Assembly (NCBI RefSeq): GCF_003994475.1
Contig: NZ_RZNY01000028.1
Coordinates: 230 to 63,922 of the forward strand
Direction of reading: 5' to 3'
Length of the DNA stretch: 63,693 bases
From: Paenibacillus anaericanus
GTDB lineage: Bacteria > Bacillota > Bacilli > Paenibacillales > Paenibacillaceae
Shown: positions 41,375 to 51,900 of the stretch, one piece after another
Numbering within the stretch: position 1 is the stretch's first letter
Layout of the letters: the number at the start of each line of letters is the position of its first letter
Notes under the pieces: model-generated
Told to the model about the DNA's origin: nothing
Databases searched by the model: none
The model's input: the letters and a program-made list of their open reading frames with translations, nothing else
Position numbers and translations under genes: made by a program

Positions 41375-42043
41375 GTGGGCCAAAAAGTAAATCCCATTGG
41401 ATTGCGTATAGGTGTTATTCGCGATTGGGAATCTAAATGGTACGCAGGCAAAGATTTTGGTGATCTTTTGCTGGAGGACGTAAAAATTCGTGAACACTTG
41501 AAAAACAAACTTAAAGATTCAGCAGTATCTCGCATTGAAATCGAGAGAGCAGCTAATCGTGTGAATGTTACTATCCACACTGCCAAGCCGGGTATGGTTA
41601 TCGGTAAAGGTGGCGCGGAAGTTGAAAACTTGCGTAACGCAATTACAAAAATTGCAAAAGGCAAAAAAGTTCACATTAACATCTCTGAAATCAAATACCC
41701 TGATCTTGATGCAATTCTAGTTGCTGAAAGTATCGCACAACAATTGGAACGTCGTGTTTCTTTCCGCCGTGCGTTGAAACAAGCAATTCAAAGAACTATG
41801 CGTTCAGGAGCAAAAGGGATTAAAACAGCAGTCAGCGGTCGTGTAGGCGGTGCTGAAATTGCTCGTACAGAAGGCTATAGCGAAGGAACTGTTCCGCTTC
41901 ATACACTTCGTGCTGATATTGATTATGGTACAGCAGAAGCACATACGACCTATGGTATCATCGGCGTAAAAGTATGGATCTATCGTGGAGAGATTCTTCC
42001 CCCGGCTAAGAAACAGCAAGCTGCTAAGGAAGGAGGCAACTAA
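41375..42043 (+). CDS. rpsC: 30S ribosomal protein S3
   Basis: S3 lines the mRNA entry channel. The 222-residue protein begins at GTG ([24 protein letters not shown]) and has a KH domain with [18 protein letters not shown] 41375 follows AAGGAGGG; the open frame extends upstream into rplV but is not the start. It lies 13 bases after rplV. Confidence 0.97.
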   Translation: MGQKVNPIGLRIGVIRDWESKWYAGKDFGDLLLEDVKIREHLKNKLKDSAVSRIEIERAANRVNVTIHTAKPGMVIGKGGAEVENLRNAITKIAKGKKVHINISEIKYPDLDAILVAESIAQQLERRVSFRRALKQAIQRTMRSGAKGIKTAVSGRVGGAEIARTEGYSEGTVPLHTLRADIDYGTAEAHTTYGIIGVKVWIYRGEILPPAKKQQAAKEGGN

Positions 42044-42045
42044 TC

Positions 42046-42480
42046 ATGTTGGTACCAAAACGTGTAAAACACCGCAAACAACAACGCGGTAGTTTGAGAG
42101 GTATGGCTAAAGGCGGAACCGAACTAAACTTCGGAGAATTCGGTCTACAAGCAACTGAGCCATCTTGGATCACCAACCGTCAGATTGAAGCTGCGCGTAT
42201 TGCAATGACGCGTTATATGAAACGTGGCGGTAAGGTATGGATTAAAATTTTCCCTGACAAACCGATTACTCAGAAGCCTCTAGAAGTCCGGATGGGTAGC
42301 GGTAAAGGTAACGTTGAGAAATGGGTTGCAGTTGTGAAACCTGGCAAGATTATGTTTGAAATTGCAGGAGTTTCTGAGGAAGTCGCACGTGAAGCTATGC
42401 GTCTTGCTTCTCACAAGCTGCCAATCAAAACTAAGTTTGTGAAACGTGAAGAATTGGGTGGTGAAGCAAATGAAAGCTAA
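42046..42480 (+). CDS. rplP: 50S ribosomal protein L16
   Basis: L16 helps position tRNA at the peptidyl transferase centre. The 144-residue protein starts [19 protein letters not shown] and contains the conserved [41 protein letters not shown] overlaps the rpsC end. It overlaps rpmC by 11 bases. Confidence 0.97.
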   Translation: MLVPKRVKHRKQQRGSLRGMAKGGTELNFGEFGLQATEPSWITNRQIEAARIAMTRYMKRGGKVWIKIFPDKPITQKPLEVRMGSGKGNVEKWVAVVKPGKIMFEIAGVSEEVAREAMRLASHKLPIKTKFVKREELGGEANES

Positions 42481-42670
42481 TGAACTTCGCAACTTAACCA
42501 CTGCTGAGATTGAACAAAAAGTCGCCGGATATAAAGAAGAACTCTTTAATCTCCGTTTTCAATTGGCTACAGGCCAGCTTGATAACCCTACTCGCATCCG
42601 CGATGTACGGAAAGAAATAGCTCGTGCTAAAACAATTTTACATGAGAGAGTACTTGGAATTACTAGCTAA
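42470..42670 (+). CDS. rpmC: 50S ribosomal protein L29
   Basis: L29 is a small helical protein at the tunnel exit. The 66-residue protein reads [43 protein letters not shown] 42470 lies within the end of rplP, with GGTGGTGAA upstream, and matches the family start; a longer frame from 42446 is not supported. Confidence 0.96.
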   Translation: MKANELRNLTTAEIEQKVAGYKEELFNLRFQLATGQLDNPTRIRDVRKEIARAKTILHERVLGITS

Positions 42671-42718
42671 TGTAATTAAGCATCGCATTAGCGTCTGAAT
42701 TCAGGAAGGAGGCTAACC

Positions 42719-42982
42719 ATGAGCGAACGCAATAACCGTAAAGTGCAAGTGGGTAAAGTCGTCAGCGACAAAATGGATAAAACCATCGTAGTAGCTGTAG
42801 AAACATACAAAAAGCATGATTTGTACCACAAGCGCATTAAATATACGAAAAAATTTAAAGCGCATGATGAGAACAATACTGCGAAAATCGGAGATGTTGT
42901 TAAAATCACCGAAACTCGTCCGTTGTCTAAAGACAAACGTTGGAGACTAGCAGAAATCATTGAAGTGGCTGTTGTTATCTAA
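42719..42982 (+). CDS. rpsQ: 30S ribosomal protein S17
   Basis: S17 is an early 16S rRNA binder with an OB fold. The 87-residue protein starts [49 protein letters not shown] precedes the ATG. Confidence 0.96.
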   Translation: MSERNNRKVQVGKVVSDKMDKTIVVAVETYKKHDLYHKRIKYTKKFKAHDENNTAKIGDVVKITETRPLSKDKRWRLAEIIEVAVVI

Positions 42983-43016
42983 TTGCATATAGCTTAACCG
43001 AAAGGAGGAAATATCC

Positions 43017-43385
43017 ATGATTCAACCATTTACACGTTTGCATGTAGCCGATAACTCTGGCGCGAAGGAATTGATGTGTATCCGCGTTCTCGGTGGTACT
43101 GGACGTCGTACAGCAGCAATCGGTGATCTAATCGTGTGTTCTGTTAAACAAGCAACACCAGGCGGCGTTGTCAAAAAAGGTGATGTAGTCAAAGCGGTTG
43201 TGGTTCGTACTAAACGTTCCGTTCGCCGTAAAGATGGTTCTTACATCGCATTTGATGAGAATGCAGCTGTCGTTGTAAAAGATGACAAGAGCCCACGTGG
43301 TACTCGTATTTTCGGACCTGTCGCTCGCGAACTTCGCGATAGAGACTTCATGAAAATCGTTTCCTTGGCTCCGGAAGTTATCTAA
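43017..43385 (+). CDS. rplN: 50S ribosomal protein L14
   Basis: L14 binds near the factor site and is the docking site of silencing factor RsfS. The 122-residue protein starts [27 protein letters not shown] and ends [27 protein letters not shown] precedes the ATG. Confidence 0.97.
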   Translation: MIQPFTRLHVADNSGAKELMCIRVLGGTGRRTAAIGDLIVCSVKQATPGGVVKKGDVVKAVVVRTKRSVRRKDGSYIAFDENAAVVVKDDKSPRGTRIFGPVARELRDRDFMKIVSLAPEVI

Positions 43386-43393
43386 AACATATG

Positions 43394-43418
43394 TCACCGA
43401 AAGAGTGACTTTCGGTGA
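43394..43418 (+). other. Perfect 10-bp hairpin between rplN and rplX
   Basis: TCACCGAAAG (43394-43403), loop AGTGA, CTTTCGGTGA (43409-43418). There is no T run. It stands alone in the 90-base gap, one of the longer gaps in the operon, and is a candidate processing or regulatory structure in the mRNA. Confidence 0.7.
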
Positions 43419-43475
43419 AAACGATATAGACGTGCTGCAAGGCACGGCCAACCCTTGAAGCAGGAGGTGTAAAGA

Positions 43476-43829
43476 ATGCCAAGACTGAAAAAAATTCTAG
43501 AATCCCATAACAATAAGTTGCACGTCAAAAAAGACGATTCAGTTATTGTAATTACCGGTAAAGACAAAGGTAAAAAAGGCCGCGTTATCGCTGCTTACCC
43601 TCGTGAAAACCGTGTGCTTGTGGAAGGCGTGAATATGGTGAAGAAACATCAAAAGCCAAATCAGCTGAACCCACAAGGCGGCATTATCGAAAAAGAAGCT
43701 CCGATTCATGTTTCGAACGTGATGCACGTTGATCCAAAGAGCGGAAAAGTAACCCGTATCGGTTACAAAGTGCTGGATAACGGCAAAAAAGTTCGTGTTG
43801 CTAAAAGATCCGGAGAAGTAATCGACTAA
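43476..43829 (+). CDS. rplX: 50S ribosomal protein L24, N-terminally extended
   Basis: L24 starts 50S assembly and has a KOW domain ([36 protein letters not shown]). At 117 residues it has about 15 residues ([14 protein letters not shown]) ahead of the usual HVKKDD start. ATG 43476 has GGAGGTG 7 bases upstream and no internal ATG with a site exists at the classical start, so the extension is probably real. Confidence 0.95.
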   Translation: MPRLKKILESHNNKLHVKKDDSVIVITGKDKGKKGRVIAAYPRENRVLVEGVNMVKKHQKPNQLNPQGGIIEKEAPIHVSNVMHVDPKSGKVTRIGYKVLDNGKKVRVAKRSGEVID

Positions 43830-43862
43830 TCCAGAAACGTTAAGAAAGGAGGACCACGATTC

Positions 43863-44405
43863 ATGACAACAAGATTGAAAGAGCGCTTTTTGAACGAAGT
43901 GACACCTGCTTTGGTTCAAAAATTCAACTATACGTCAGTGATGCAAGTGCCTAAAATTGAGAAAGTAGTTATCAACATGGGTGTGGGTGACGCTGTTGCC
44001 AACTCCAAAGTGTTAGATGCTGCACTTAATGATATGCAATTAATCGCTGGACAAAAACCAGTTATCACTCGTGCGAAGAAATCCATCGCTGGATTTAAAC
44101 TTCGTGAGAACATGCCGATCGGTGTTAAGGTTACCCTTCGCGGTGAACGCATGTACCATTTCTTAGACAAATTGTTTAACGTAACGCTTCCGCGTGTACG
44201 TGACTTCCACGGTGTATCGACGAAAGCATTCGACGGACGTGGAAACTATACACTTGGCCTCAAGGAACAATTGATCTTCCCTGAGATTGAGTATGATCAA
44301 GTTGATAAAGTACGCGGTATGGATATCGTCCTCGTTACGACGGCGAAAACCGATGAAGAATCTCGTGAATTGCTGACCGCTCTCGGCATGCCTTTCGCGA
44401 AATAA
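43863..44405 (+). CDS. rplE: 50S ribosomal protein L5
   Basis: L5 binds 5S rRNA and contacts P-site tRNA. The 180-residue protein starts [23 protein letters not shown] and contains the conserved [16 protein letters not shown] and [27 protein letters not shown] precedes the ATG. Confidence 0.97.
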   Translation: MTTRLKERFLNEVTPALVQKFNYTSVMQVPKIEKVVINMGVGDAVANSKVLDAALNDMQLIAGQKPVITRAKKSIAGFKLRENMPIGVKVTLRGERMYHFLDKLFNVTLPRVRDFHGVSTKAFDGRGNYTLGLKEQLIFPEIEYDQVDKVRGMDIVLVTTAKTDEESRELLTALGMPFAK

Positions 44406-44450
44406 ATCGTTCATAAATTCTCCGAAACTATTTAGGAGGTGTCAGGCTAA

Positions 44451-44636
44451 GTGGCAAAAACTTCGATGAAAGTTAAACAACAACGCACGCCGAAGTTCAA
44501 AGTACGGGCATATACCCGCTGCGAACGTTGTGGTCGTCCACATTCGGTACTGCAAAAATTTAAAGTATGCAGAATTTGTTTCCGTGAATTAGCTCATAAA
44601 GGCCAGATTCCTGGCGTGAAAAAAGCAAGCTGGTAA
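44451..44636 (+). CDS. rpsZ: 30S ribosomal protein S14, zinc type (type Z)
   Basis: This 61-residue short form of S14 has the zinc knuckle [10 protein letters not shown] ... CRICFREL (C24, C27, C40, C43). GTG 44451 follows AGGAGGTG. Together with zinc-type L33 and L36 in this window it suggests the standard zinc-replete ribosome set. Confidence 0.96.
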   Translation: MAKTSMKVKQQRTPKFKVRAYTRCERCGRPHSVLQKFKVCRICFRELAHKGQIPGVKKASW

Positions 44637-44667
44637 ACAATCAACAACGGGAAGGAGGTTTACACGA

Positions 44668-45066
44668 ATGACTATGTCAGATCCAATTGCAGACATGTTA
44701 ACTCGTATTCGTAACGCCAATACGGTTCGTCACGAAACGGTTGAAATGCCTGCTTCAACGATTAAAAAGCAAATCGCTGAAATCTTGAAGCGTGAAGGCT
44801 TTATCCGTGATGCAGAATTTATCGATGATAACAAACAAGGTATGATTCGTATTTTTCTTAAATACGGTTCAAACAATGAGCGTGTTATCACCGGTTTGAA
44901 GAGAATTAGTAAACCGGGCCTTCGCGTATACACGAAAAGTAATGAAGTACCTCGTGTACTCGGCGGTCTAGGAATCGCTATTATCTCGACTTCAAAAGGA
45001 ATTATGACCGACAAAGAAGCTCGTCAGTCCAAAGCTGGCGGCGAAGTTGTCTGCTACGTTTGGTAA
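44668..45066 (+). CDS. rpsH: 30S ribosomal protein S8
   Basis: S8 binds helix 21 of 16S rRNA and in many bacteria represses the spc operon. The 132-residue protein starts [18 protein letters not shown] and ends [40 protein letters not shown] precedes the ATG; ATG 44674 is a weaker alternative. Confidence 0.96.
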   Translation: MTMSDPIADMLTRIRNANTVRHETVEMPASTIKKQIAEILKREGFIRDAEFIDDNKQGMIRIFLKYGSNNERVITGLKRISKPGLRVYTKSNEVPRVLGGLGIAIISTSKGIMTDKEARQSKAGGEVVCYVW

Positions 45067-45096
45067 TTAACGTCACAAAATAAGGAGGTGCAATAA

Positions 45097-45639
45097 ATGT
45101 CCCGTATTGGTCGCAAACCAATTACAGTACCAAGTGGTGTAGATATCACACTTGATAATTCCGTAATTACAGTAAAAGGACCTAAAGGTTCCTTGACTCG
45201 TGAGCTTCATAAAGACATCAAAGTAATTATTGAGGAAAATTTGATTACTATTGAGCGTCCTTCAGATAATAAATTACATCGTTCTTTGCATGGTACAACA
45301 CGGAGTGTTGTTAACAACATGGTGAGTGGAGTAACAGAAGGTTTCTCCAGAACTCTTGAGTTGGTAGGGGTAGGATATCGTGCAAGTAAAGTCGGCGATA
45401 AACTCGTACTAAACGTTGGATACTCTCATCCAGTAGAAATCACTCCAGAACCAGGTATCGAATTCGATGTGCCTACGAATACAAAGATCATCGTTAATGG
45501 AATTAATAAAGAGCGTGTTGGTGAATACGCTGCAAATATTCGTTCTGTTCGCGCACCTGAGCCTTACAAAGGTAAAGGGATCAAGTATGAAGGCGAACGC
45601 ATCATTCGTAAGGAAGGTAAAGCCGGTAAGAAGAAATAA
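45097..45639 (+). CDS. rplF: 50S ribosomal protein L6
   Basis: L6 lies near the sarcin-ricin loop. The 180-residue protein has the duplicated L6 fold, starting [20 protein letters not shown] and ending with the signature [36 protein letters not shown] precedes the ATG. Confidence 0.97.
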   Translation: MSRIGRKPITVPSGVDITLDNSVITVKGPKGSLTRELHKDIKVIIEENLITIERPSDNKLHRSLHGTTRSVVNNMVSGVTEGFSRTLELVGVGYRASKVGDKLVLNVGYSHPVEITPEPGIEFDVPTNTKIIVNGINKERVGEYAANIRSVRAPEPYKGKGIKYEGERIIRKEGKAGKKK

Positions 45640-45722
45640 ACCTCTTCTTAACGGACCCATCCTTTTGGCGTCTTGAATGGAAATGCTTGTTATGGTAAAC
45701 CGAAAGGAGTGAAATGGAAGTC

Positions 45723-46091
45723 ATGATTACAAAACCGGATAAAAACAAAGCCCGTCTTAAAAGACATTTGCGTGTACGTAGAAAAATTCAAGGAACGGCT
45801 CTTCGTCCAAGACTTAACGTATACCGTTCTTCCAAACATATCTATGCACAATTGATTGATGATGTGGCTGGCGTAACAATTGTTTCCGCTTCGACAGTCG
45901 ATAAAGAACTGAGCGAAGGGTTGACTAGCGGAAGTAACGTTGAAGCTGCTCGTAAAGTTGGCGAACTTATCGCAAAACGTGCGGAAGGCAAAGGCGTGAA
46001 AAACGTTGTGTTTGACCGCGGAGGTTACTTGTACCATGGACGAATTCAGGCATTGGCTGATGCAGCTCGCGAAGCAGGCCTTGAATTCTAA
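45723..46091 (+). CDS. rplR: 50S ribosomal protein L18
   Basis: L18 binds 5S rRNA. The 122-residue protein reads [21 protein letters not shown] and ends [25 protein letters not shown]. The start is uncertain: AAAGGAG (45703-45709) is 13 bases before ATG 45723, which fits the family, and 4 bases before ATG 45714, which would add three residues. Confidence 0.93.
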   Translation: MITKPDKNKARLKRHLRVRRKIQGTALRPRLNVYRSSKHIYAQLIDDVAGVTIVSASTVDKELSEGLTSGSNVEAARKVGELIAKRAEGKGVKNVVFDRGGYLYHGRIQALADAAREAGLEF

Positions 46092-46118
46092 GATATTTTC
46101 TAAAAGGAGGTTAACGAC

Positions 46119-46616
46119 TTGCGTGTAGATCCGAACACTTTAGAACTAACTGAAAGAGTTGTAAATATTAACCGCGTAGCTAAAGTAGTTAAGGGCGGAC
46201 GCCGTTTCAGCTTTAGCGCACTCGTCGTTGTCGGCGACGGCAAAGGCTGGGTTGGCGCTGGTATCGGTAAAGCGGGCGAAGTTCCTGACGCGATTCGCAA
46301 AGGAATTGAAGATGCTAAGAAAAACCTTGTATTCGTTCCTCTAGTGGGGACTACTGTCCCTCACCAAGTGATCGGACACTTTGGTGCCGGACGTGTGCTT
46401 TTGAAACCGGCATCTGAAGGTACTGGAGTTATCGCTGGCGGTCCAGTTCGTGCAGTACTTGAATTGGCTGGTGTAGGCGACATTTTAACAAAATCCCTAG
46501 GTTCTTCGAATTCCATCAACATGGTCAACGCGACTTTGGAGGGCTTGTCCCGTCTGAAACGTGCTGAAGATGTGGCGAAATTACGCGGCAAATCCGTCGA
46601 AGAACTTCTCGGTTAA
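46119..46616 (+). CDS. rpsE: 30S ribosomal protein S5
   Basis: S5 acts in decoding accuracy and mRNA unwinding. The 165-residue protein contains [28 protein letters not shown] and the spectinomycin loop KVVKGGRRF in its usual form. The start is TTG at 46119, 8 bases after AAAGGAGG. Confidence 0.96.
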   Translation: MRVDPNTLELTERVVNINRVAKVVKGGRRFSFSALVVVGDGKGWVGAGIGKAGEVPDAIRKGIEDAKKNLVFVPLVGTTVPHQVIGHFGAGRVLLKPASEGTGVIAGGPVRAVLELAGVGDILTKSLGSSNSINMVNATLEGLSRLKRAEDVAKLRGKSVEELLG

Positions 46617-46628
46617 GGAGGGAATCTC

Positions 46629-46814
46629 ATGGCTAAACTGCAAATTACCCTTGTGCGTAGTTTGATCGGTCGTCCGGAGACTCAACGTACTACCGTGAAA
46701 ACTTTGGGACTTCGCAAAATCAATGATTCTGTAGTTCAAAACGACAACGCAGCTATTCGTGGTATGGTTAATCAAGTAAGTCACTTGATAGCTGTTAAAG
46801 AAATTCAAGAGTAG
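46629..46814 (+). CDS. rpmD: 50S ribosomal protein L30
   Basis: This 61-residue protein starts [33 protein letters not shown], the standard bacterial L30. AAGGAGGG overlaps the rpsE end. It lies 12 bases after rpsE. Confidence 0.96.
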   Translation: MAKLQITLVRSLIGRPETQRTTVKTLGLRKINDSVVQNDNAAIRGMVNQVSHLIAVKEIQE

Positions 46815-46858
46815 TCAACTAAGTAAGTCTAACAATAAATAAGGAGGTGCAACGAACG

Positions 46859-47299
46859 ATGAAACTACATGAGCTTTCCCCAGCTCCTGGATCCCGCAAA
46901 GAACGCAAACGCGTAGGTCGCGGTACAGGTAGCGGTACGGGTAAAACATCAGGTCGTGGCCATAAGGGTCAAAATTCTCGTTCCGGTGGTGGTGTGCGTC
47001 CAGGCTTCGAAGGCGGACAAAACCCGCTGTATCGTCGCTTGCCGAAACGCGGATTTACTAATCCAACGCGGAAAGAGTATGCGATCGTTAACATCGAGGA
47101 ACTTAACAACTTTGCGGCGGATACGGAAGTAACTCCAGAACTGTTGTCACAACAAGGAATCGTTAAAAATGCTAAAAGCGGCATCAAGATTCTTGGCAAC
47201 GGTGAAGTTACTGTCAAATTGACAGTTAAAGCGAATAAGTTCTCCCAATCCGCGGTAGATAAAATTCAGGCTGCCGGCGGTAAAACCGAGGTGATCTAA
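46859..47299 (+). CDS. rplO: 50S ribosomal protein L15
   Basis: L15 is a late 50S assembly protein. The 146-residue protein begins [22 protein letters not shown] and has the glycine-rich [23 protein letters not shown] segment. ATG 46859 follows AAGGAGGTG by 10 bases. It overlaps secY by one base (TAATG). Confidence 0.96.
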   Translation: MKLHELSPAPGSRKERKRVGRGTGSGTGKTSGRGHKGQNSRSGGGVRPGFEGGQNPLYRRLPKRGFTNPTRKEYAIVNIEELNNFAADTEVTPELLSQQGIVKNAKSGIKILGNGEVTVKLTVKANKFSQSAVDKIQAAGGKTEVI

Positions 47300-48597
47300 T
47301 GTTCAAAACCATTAAGAACATATGGCATGTCAAGGATCTGCGTAATCGTATTGGATTCACACTGTTTATCTTCATTATTTTCCGGATCGGTACTTTTGTT
47401 CCGGTTCCGGGAGTTAATGCAGCAGTGTTTCAATCAACTACAGGTCCAGAGAATGGTTTACTAGGGTTATTCAACACATTCTCAGGCGGAGCATTGAAGA
47501 ATTTCTCCATCTTCGCTCTGGGGATTATGCCTTATATCACGGCATCTATCATCGTACAACTCCTTTCTATGGATGTTATTCCGAAATTTGCGGAATGGGC
47601 TAAACAAGGGGAACATGGTAAGAAGAAGATGGCTCAAGTCACTCGCTACGGTACAGTGATCTTGGCTATCATTCAAGCCTTTGCTACTTCATACGGTTTC
47701 AATCGGCTGTACAGCACTGAAATGATTCCAAATGCAACATTTGCGGATTATGCTGTTATTGCTATTGTACTGACTGCAGGTACATCGTTCTTAATGTGGC
47801 TCGGTGAGCAAATTACTGAAAAAGGTATTGGAAATGGTATTTCGTTAATTATCTTCGCAGGGATCGTCGCTGGTTTTCCAACAATGATTCAAAGCATTGC
47901 TAATTCCGAATTTATCGTTGATAATCAAACATTCATGAATGTAGTTAAATTTTTGGCTATCTTCATCGTGGTGATACTAATCATCATTGGTGTTATTTAC
48001 ATCCAACAGGCGATTCGGAAAATTCCGGTGCAGTATGCAAAACGTGTTGTTGGTAACAAAATGTATGGTGGTCAGAATACGCATATCCCATTGAAGATCA
48101 ATGCAGCAGGCGTTATTCCGGTTATCTTTGCATCCTCGCTATTGCAGTTCCCAGTAATTATCGCTAATTTCTGGGCGACGCATGGTTGGGCTAAGTGGGT
48201 CGGAACTAACTTGTCGCATACGAAACCGCTCGGGATGTTACTTTATGTTCTTATGATCGTCGGCTTTACGTTCTTCTACACTTTTGTGCAGATGAATCCA
48301 CAGCAGATGGCTGATAATATGAAGAAAAATGGTGGTTATATTCCAGGGATTCGTCCAGGGAAAGCAACAGCTACTTATCTGACACGGGTATTAACTCGTT
48401 TGACGATGACTGGTGCCATATTCCTTGCGGCTGTTTCGATCCTTCCGGTTGGGCTGGGTGCTTTGGCTGGTTTGCCGCAGTCAGTACAAATCGGTGGTAC
48501 TTCAATCCTGATCGTTATCGGTGTTGCACTTGATACGATGAAGACAATTGAAGGACAATTGATCAAACGTCACTATAAAGGCTTCATTAAAAAATAG
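47299..48597 (+). CDS. secY: Preprotein translocase subunit SecY
   Basis: SecY is the ten-helix protein-conducting channel. The 432-residue protein starts [40 protein letters not shown] and contains the conserved SIFALGIMPYITASIIVQLL (plug and TM2 region), MWLGEQITEKGIGNGISLIIFAGI and PGIRPGKATATYL. It is translationally coupled to rplO through a TAATG overlap. Confidence 0.97.
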   Translation: MFKTIKNIWHVKDLRNRIGFTLFIFIIFRIGTFVPVPGVNAAVFQSTTGPENGLLGLFNTFSGGALKNFSIFALGIMPYITASIIVQLLSMDVIPKFAEWAKQGEHGKKKMAQVTRYGTVILAIIQAFATSYGFNRLYSTEMIPNATFADYAVIAIVLTAGTSFLMWLGEQITEKGIGNGISLIIFAGIVAGFPTMIQSIANSEFIVDNQTFMNVVKFLAIFIVVILIIIGVIYIQQAIRKIPVQYAKRVVGNKMYGGQNTHIPLKINAAGVIPVIFASSLLQFPVIIANFWATHGWAKWVGTNLSHTKPLGMLLYVLMIVGFTFFYTFVQMNPQQMADNMKKNGGYIPGIRPGKATATYLTRVLTRLTMTGAIFLAAVSILPVGLGALAGLPQSVQIGGTSILIVIGVALDTMKTIEGQLIKRHYKGFIKK

Positions 48598-48602
48598 GCG
48601 AT

Positions 48603-48648
48603 AGGTTCCAGGTTGATGAACTCGCCTGGTACCTGTTGTTCTGTTTCT
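48603..48648 (+). terminator. Weak terminator or attenuator between secY and adk
   Basis: AGGTTCCAGG (48603-48612) pairs with CCTGGTACCT (48625-48634) with one mismatch, followed by the T-rich GTTGTTCTGTTTCTTG. The interrupted T run suggests partial readthrough into adk. Confidence 0.5.
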
Positions 48649-48656
48649 TGTATTGA

Positions 48657-49325
<669 letters not shown>

Positions 49326-49330
49326 GTGTA

Positions 49331-50083
49331 ATGATCATATGTAAATCCGAAACGGAACTAGGCTTTATGAGAGAAGCAGGGCGAATCGTCGCGGAAACGC
49401 ACAGGCTCATGGCGAAATCGATTGAGCCAGGAATTACGACGGGGGAACTCGATCAAATCGCCGATAAGTACATTCGTAGTCAAGGCGCTTTGCCGTCTTT
49501 TAAAGATTACAACGGTTTCCCTTACAGCATTTGTGCTTCGGTCAACGAAGAGTTGGTACATGGATTTCCCGGCAAACGCAAATTGAACGAAGGCGACATC
49601 ATCAGTATTGATATCGGCGCAGAGTTTCGTGGATTTCACGGAGATTCGGCGTGGACATATCCCATCGGTACGATTTCGGATGAAGCTAAGCGGCTTCTAG
49701 AAGTCACCGAAGGATCACTATTTGCTGGTCTCGCGCTCGTCAAACCTGATGTCCGTTTGTTCACTGTCTCGCATGCTATTCAGCAATACATCGAAAATGC
49801 TGGTTTCTCTGTTGTTCGTGAATATGTCGGTCACGGCATAGGATCGAGCCTTCACGAAGAACCGCAAATTCCGAACTACGGCACACCGGATCGTGGTCCA
49901 CGCCTTAAACCAGGTATGGTGCTTGCGATCGAACCGATGGTTAACATCGGCAAACGGTATGTTAGAACGCTTGAAGATAATTGGACGGTCGTTACGGTAG
50001 ACGGTTCACTCTGTGCTCACTTCGAGCATACTGTAGCAGTCACACCGGATGGTATGGAAATTCTTACAAAGCTGGACGATTAG
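49331..50083 (+). CDS. map: Type I methionine aminopeptidase
   Basis: Map removes N-terminal methionine from new proteins. The 250-residue protein has the pita-bread fold with metal ligands in [38 protein letters not shown] and the two glutamates of [10 protein letters not shown] and HFEHTVAVT. It lies 5 bases after adk; the site before the ATG (GAGGTTAGGTG) is modest, so coupling with adk is likely. Confidence 0.96.
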   Translation: MIICKSETELGFMREAGRIVAETHRLMAKSIEPGITTGELDQIADKYIRSQGALPSFKDYNGFPYSICASVNEELVHGFPGKRKLNEGDIISIDIGAEFRGFHGDSAWTYPIGTISDEAKRLLEVTEGSLFAGLALVKPDVRLFTVSHAIQQYIENAGFSVVREYVGHGIGSSLHEEPQIPNYGTPDRGPRLKPGMVLAIEPMVNIGKRYVRTLEDNWTVVTVDGSLCAHFEHTVAVTPDGMEILTKLDD

Positions 50084-50086
50084 ACG

Positions 50087-50401
50087 ATGAATATGAAACC
50101 ATGTTCTGAAGTTCAAATTGGTCAAATTGTGAGAGTTCTGAAAGGTAAAGATGCAGGTTCATTTTACGTAATTGTGCAGATTATTGACGACAAGTTCGTT
50201 ATGATTGTAGATGGGGCCAAACGGAAGTTTGATCAGCCTAAGCGTAAAAATATACAGCATCTTGAACTTCAGCCAATGATCAGCAGCGAGGTTGTTCATA
50301 GTTTGCAAGAAAGCGGGCGAGTAACAAATGCTAAGCTGCGTTACGCAGTGAATGCTTATGTGGAATCCGCCAATATAAATGCTGAGAAGAAAGGAGACTG
50401 A
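50087..50401 (+). CDS. KOW-domain RNA-binding protein, L14e-like
   Basis: This 104-residue protein has an N-terminal KOW-type fold ([47 protein letters not shown]) like that of archaeal and eukaryotic L14e/L27e, and a helical tail. In Bacillales a similar gene (YbzG type) sits between map and infA, as here. The precise role is unknown. It starts 3 bases after map with no strong site, so it is probably translated by coupling; infA begins 2 bases after it. Confidence 0.85.
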   Translation: MNMKPCSEVQIGQIVRVLKGKDAGSFYVIVQIIDDKFVMIVDGAKRKFDQPKRKNIQHLELQPMISSEVVHSLQESGRVTNAKLRYAVNAYVESANINAEKKGD

Positions 50402-50403
50402 CT

Positions 50404-50619
50404 GTGGCTAAGGAAGATGTCATTGAAGTCGAAGGTACGGTTATAGAACCGCTACCAAATGCTACATTCAAGGTTGAGCTCGAGAATGGTCATCAAATTC
50501 TCGCTCATGTTTCTGGAAAGCTACGGATGCACTTTATCCGTATACTGACTGGAGACAAAGTTGTAATTCAATTATCACCTTATGATCTTACAAAAGGTCG
50601 TATCACATACCGTAAATAG
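50404..50619 (+). CDS. infA: Translation initiation factor IF-1
   Basis: IF-1 blocks the A site during initiation. The 71-residue OB-fold protein reads [48 protein letters not shown]. It starts at GTG 50404 after GAAAGGAG. Confidence 0.97.
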   Translation: MAKEDVIEVEGTVIEPLPNATFKVELENGHQILAHVSGKLRMHFIRILTGDKVVIQLSPYDLTKGRITYRK

Positions 50620-50734
50620 ATTCTGGTTCCGATACCCATACCATTTATAAAGTATTTATGATATGATATTCGGGTTGAGTTTTATTTGCGGGTAATTCAT
50701 GCATCGCAATGTACAAAATCAACACTATGAATTC

Positions 50735-50834
50735 AGTTTTACTACAGTAAAACTTAGTTTATCCTTACGAAGAGAGTTTTGCTTCTCAAAAACGGAGCTT
50801 ACGCTTTCGAAGTCAGTTTTACATTCGTAAAACT
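50735..50834 (+). repeat. Pair of same-stem hairpins upstream of rpmJ
   Basis: AGTTTTAC-TACA-GTAAAACT (50735-50754) and AGTTTTAC-ATTC-GTAAAACT (50815-50834) share identical 8-bp arms and differ only in the loop; they lie 80 bases apart. Between them are related words (AGAGTTTTGCTTCTCAAAA, CTTACGCTTTCGAAG). The second hairpin ends 4 bases before the rpmJ Shine-Dalgarno sequence AGGAGGT (50839-50845). 50620-50734 shows only a TATGAT-like word near 50661. Confidence 0.75.
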
Positions 50835-50839
50835 TTTAG

Positions 50840-50965
<126 letters not shown>

Positions 50966-50985
50966 AGAAGGGGGTGTAGCGTAAA

Positions 50986-51354
50986 ATGGCACGTATAGCT
51001 GGTGTGGATTTGCCACGTGATAAACGCGTTGAGATCGCCTTAACTTACATTTTCGGAATCGGTAAAACGACTTCACAGAAAATCCTGAAATTGACAGGCA
51101 TCAATCATGACACACGTGTTCGTGATTTGACGGAAGATGAGGTTAGCAAACTACGCGAAACGATCGACAAAGAAGTCAAAGTAGAAGGCGACCTTCGTCG
51201 TGAAATTTCCTTAAATATTAAACGTTTGATCGAAATTGGCTGCTACCGTGGAGTGCGTCACCGTCGTGGTCTGCCTGTTCGCGGACAACGTACGAAGACT
51301 AATGCCCGTACTCGTAAGGGTCCTCGTCGTACTGTAGCGAACAAGAAGAAATAA
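50986..51354 (+). CDS. rpsM: 30S ribosomal protein S13
   Basis: S13 contacts the P-site tRNA and the large subunit. The 122-residue protein starts [26 protein letters not shown] and ends with the basic tail [33 protein letters not shown] precedes the ATG. Confidence 0.97.
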   Translation: MARIAGVDLPRDKRVEIALTYIFGIGKTTSQKILKLTGINHDTRVRDLTEDEVSKLRETIDKEVKVEGDLRREISLNIKRLIEIGCYRGVRHRRGLPVRGQRTKTNARTRKGPRRTVANKKK

Positions 51355-51373
51355 GAAGGGGGGATAACTGACA

Positions 51374-51769
51374 ATGGCTAAACCGAAAAAAGTCGTACGT
51401 ACTAAACGTCGCGACCGTAAAAATATTGAATCGGGTGTGGCACATATCCGCTCCACCTTCAACAACACGATCGTAACGATCACGGATCCACACGGTAACG
51501 CAATTTCTTGGGCTAGCTCCGGCGGCCAAGGATTTAAGGGTTCCCGTAAATCAACTCCATTTGCTGCTCAAATGGCTGCAGAATCTGCTGCTAAAGCTGC
51601 AATGGAACATGGTATGAAAACCGTTGAAGTTATGGTTAAAGGACCAGGAGCAGGCCGCGAAGCCGCTATCCGCTCCTTGCAAGCGGCTGGTCTGGAAGTT
51701 AACGTAATTAAAGACGTTACTCCAATTCCTCATAACGGATGCCGTCCTCCAAAACGTCGCCGCGTTTAA
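51374..51769 (+). CDS. rpsK: 30S ribosomal protein S11
   Basis: S11 is on the platform near the mRNA exit. The 131-residue protein contains [31 protein letters not shown] and ends [27 protein letters not shown] precedes the ATG. Confidence 0.97.
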   Translation: MAKPKKVVRTKRRDRKNIESGVAHIRSTFNNTIVTITDPHGNAISWASSGGQGFKGSRKSTPFAAQMAAESAAKAAMEHGMKTVEVMVKGPGAGREAAIRSLQAAGLEVNVIKDVTPIPHNGCRPPKRRRV

Positions 51770-51900
51770 TGAAGCCGCCTTTAGTGTGGTATAACAACAG
51801 CGCAATTTGGTAACAATGGTTGTTTAGACATACTAGTTGATAGACTTCAGTGAGCATGTGCATTTTCTAGAGGAACGACGTTTTGAAGGAGGGGTACTTC

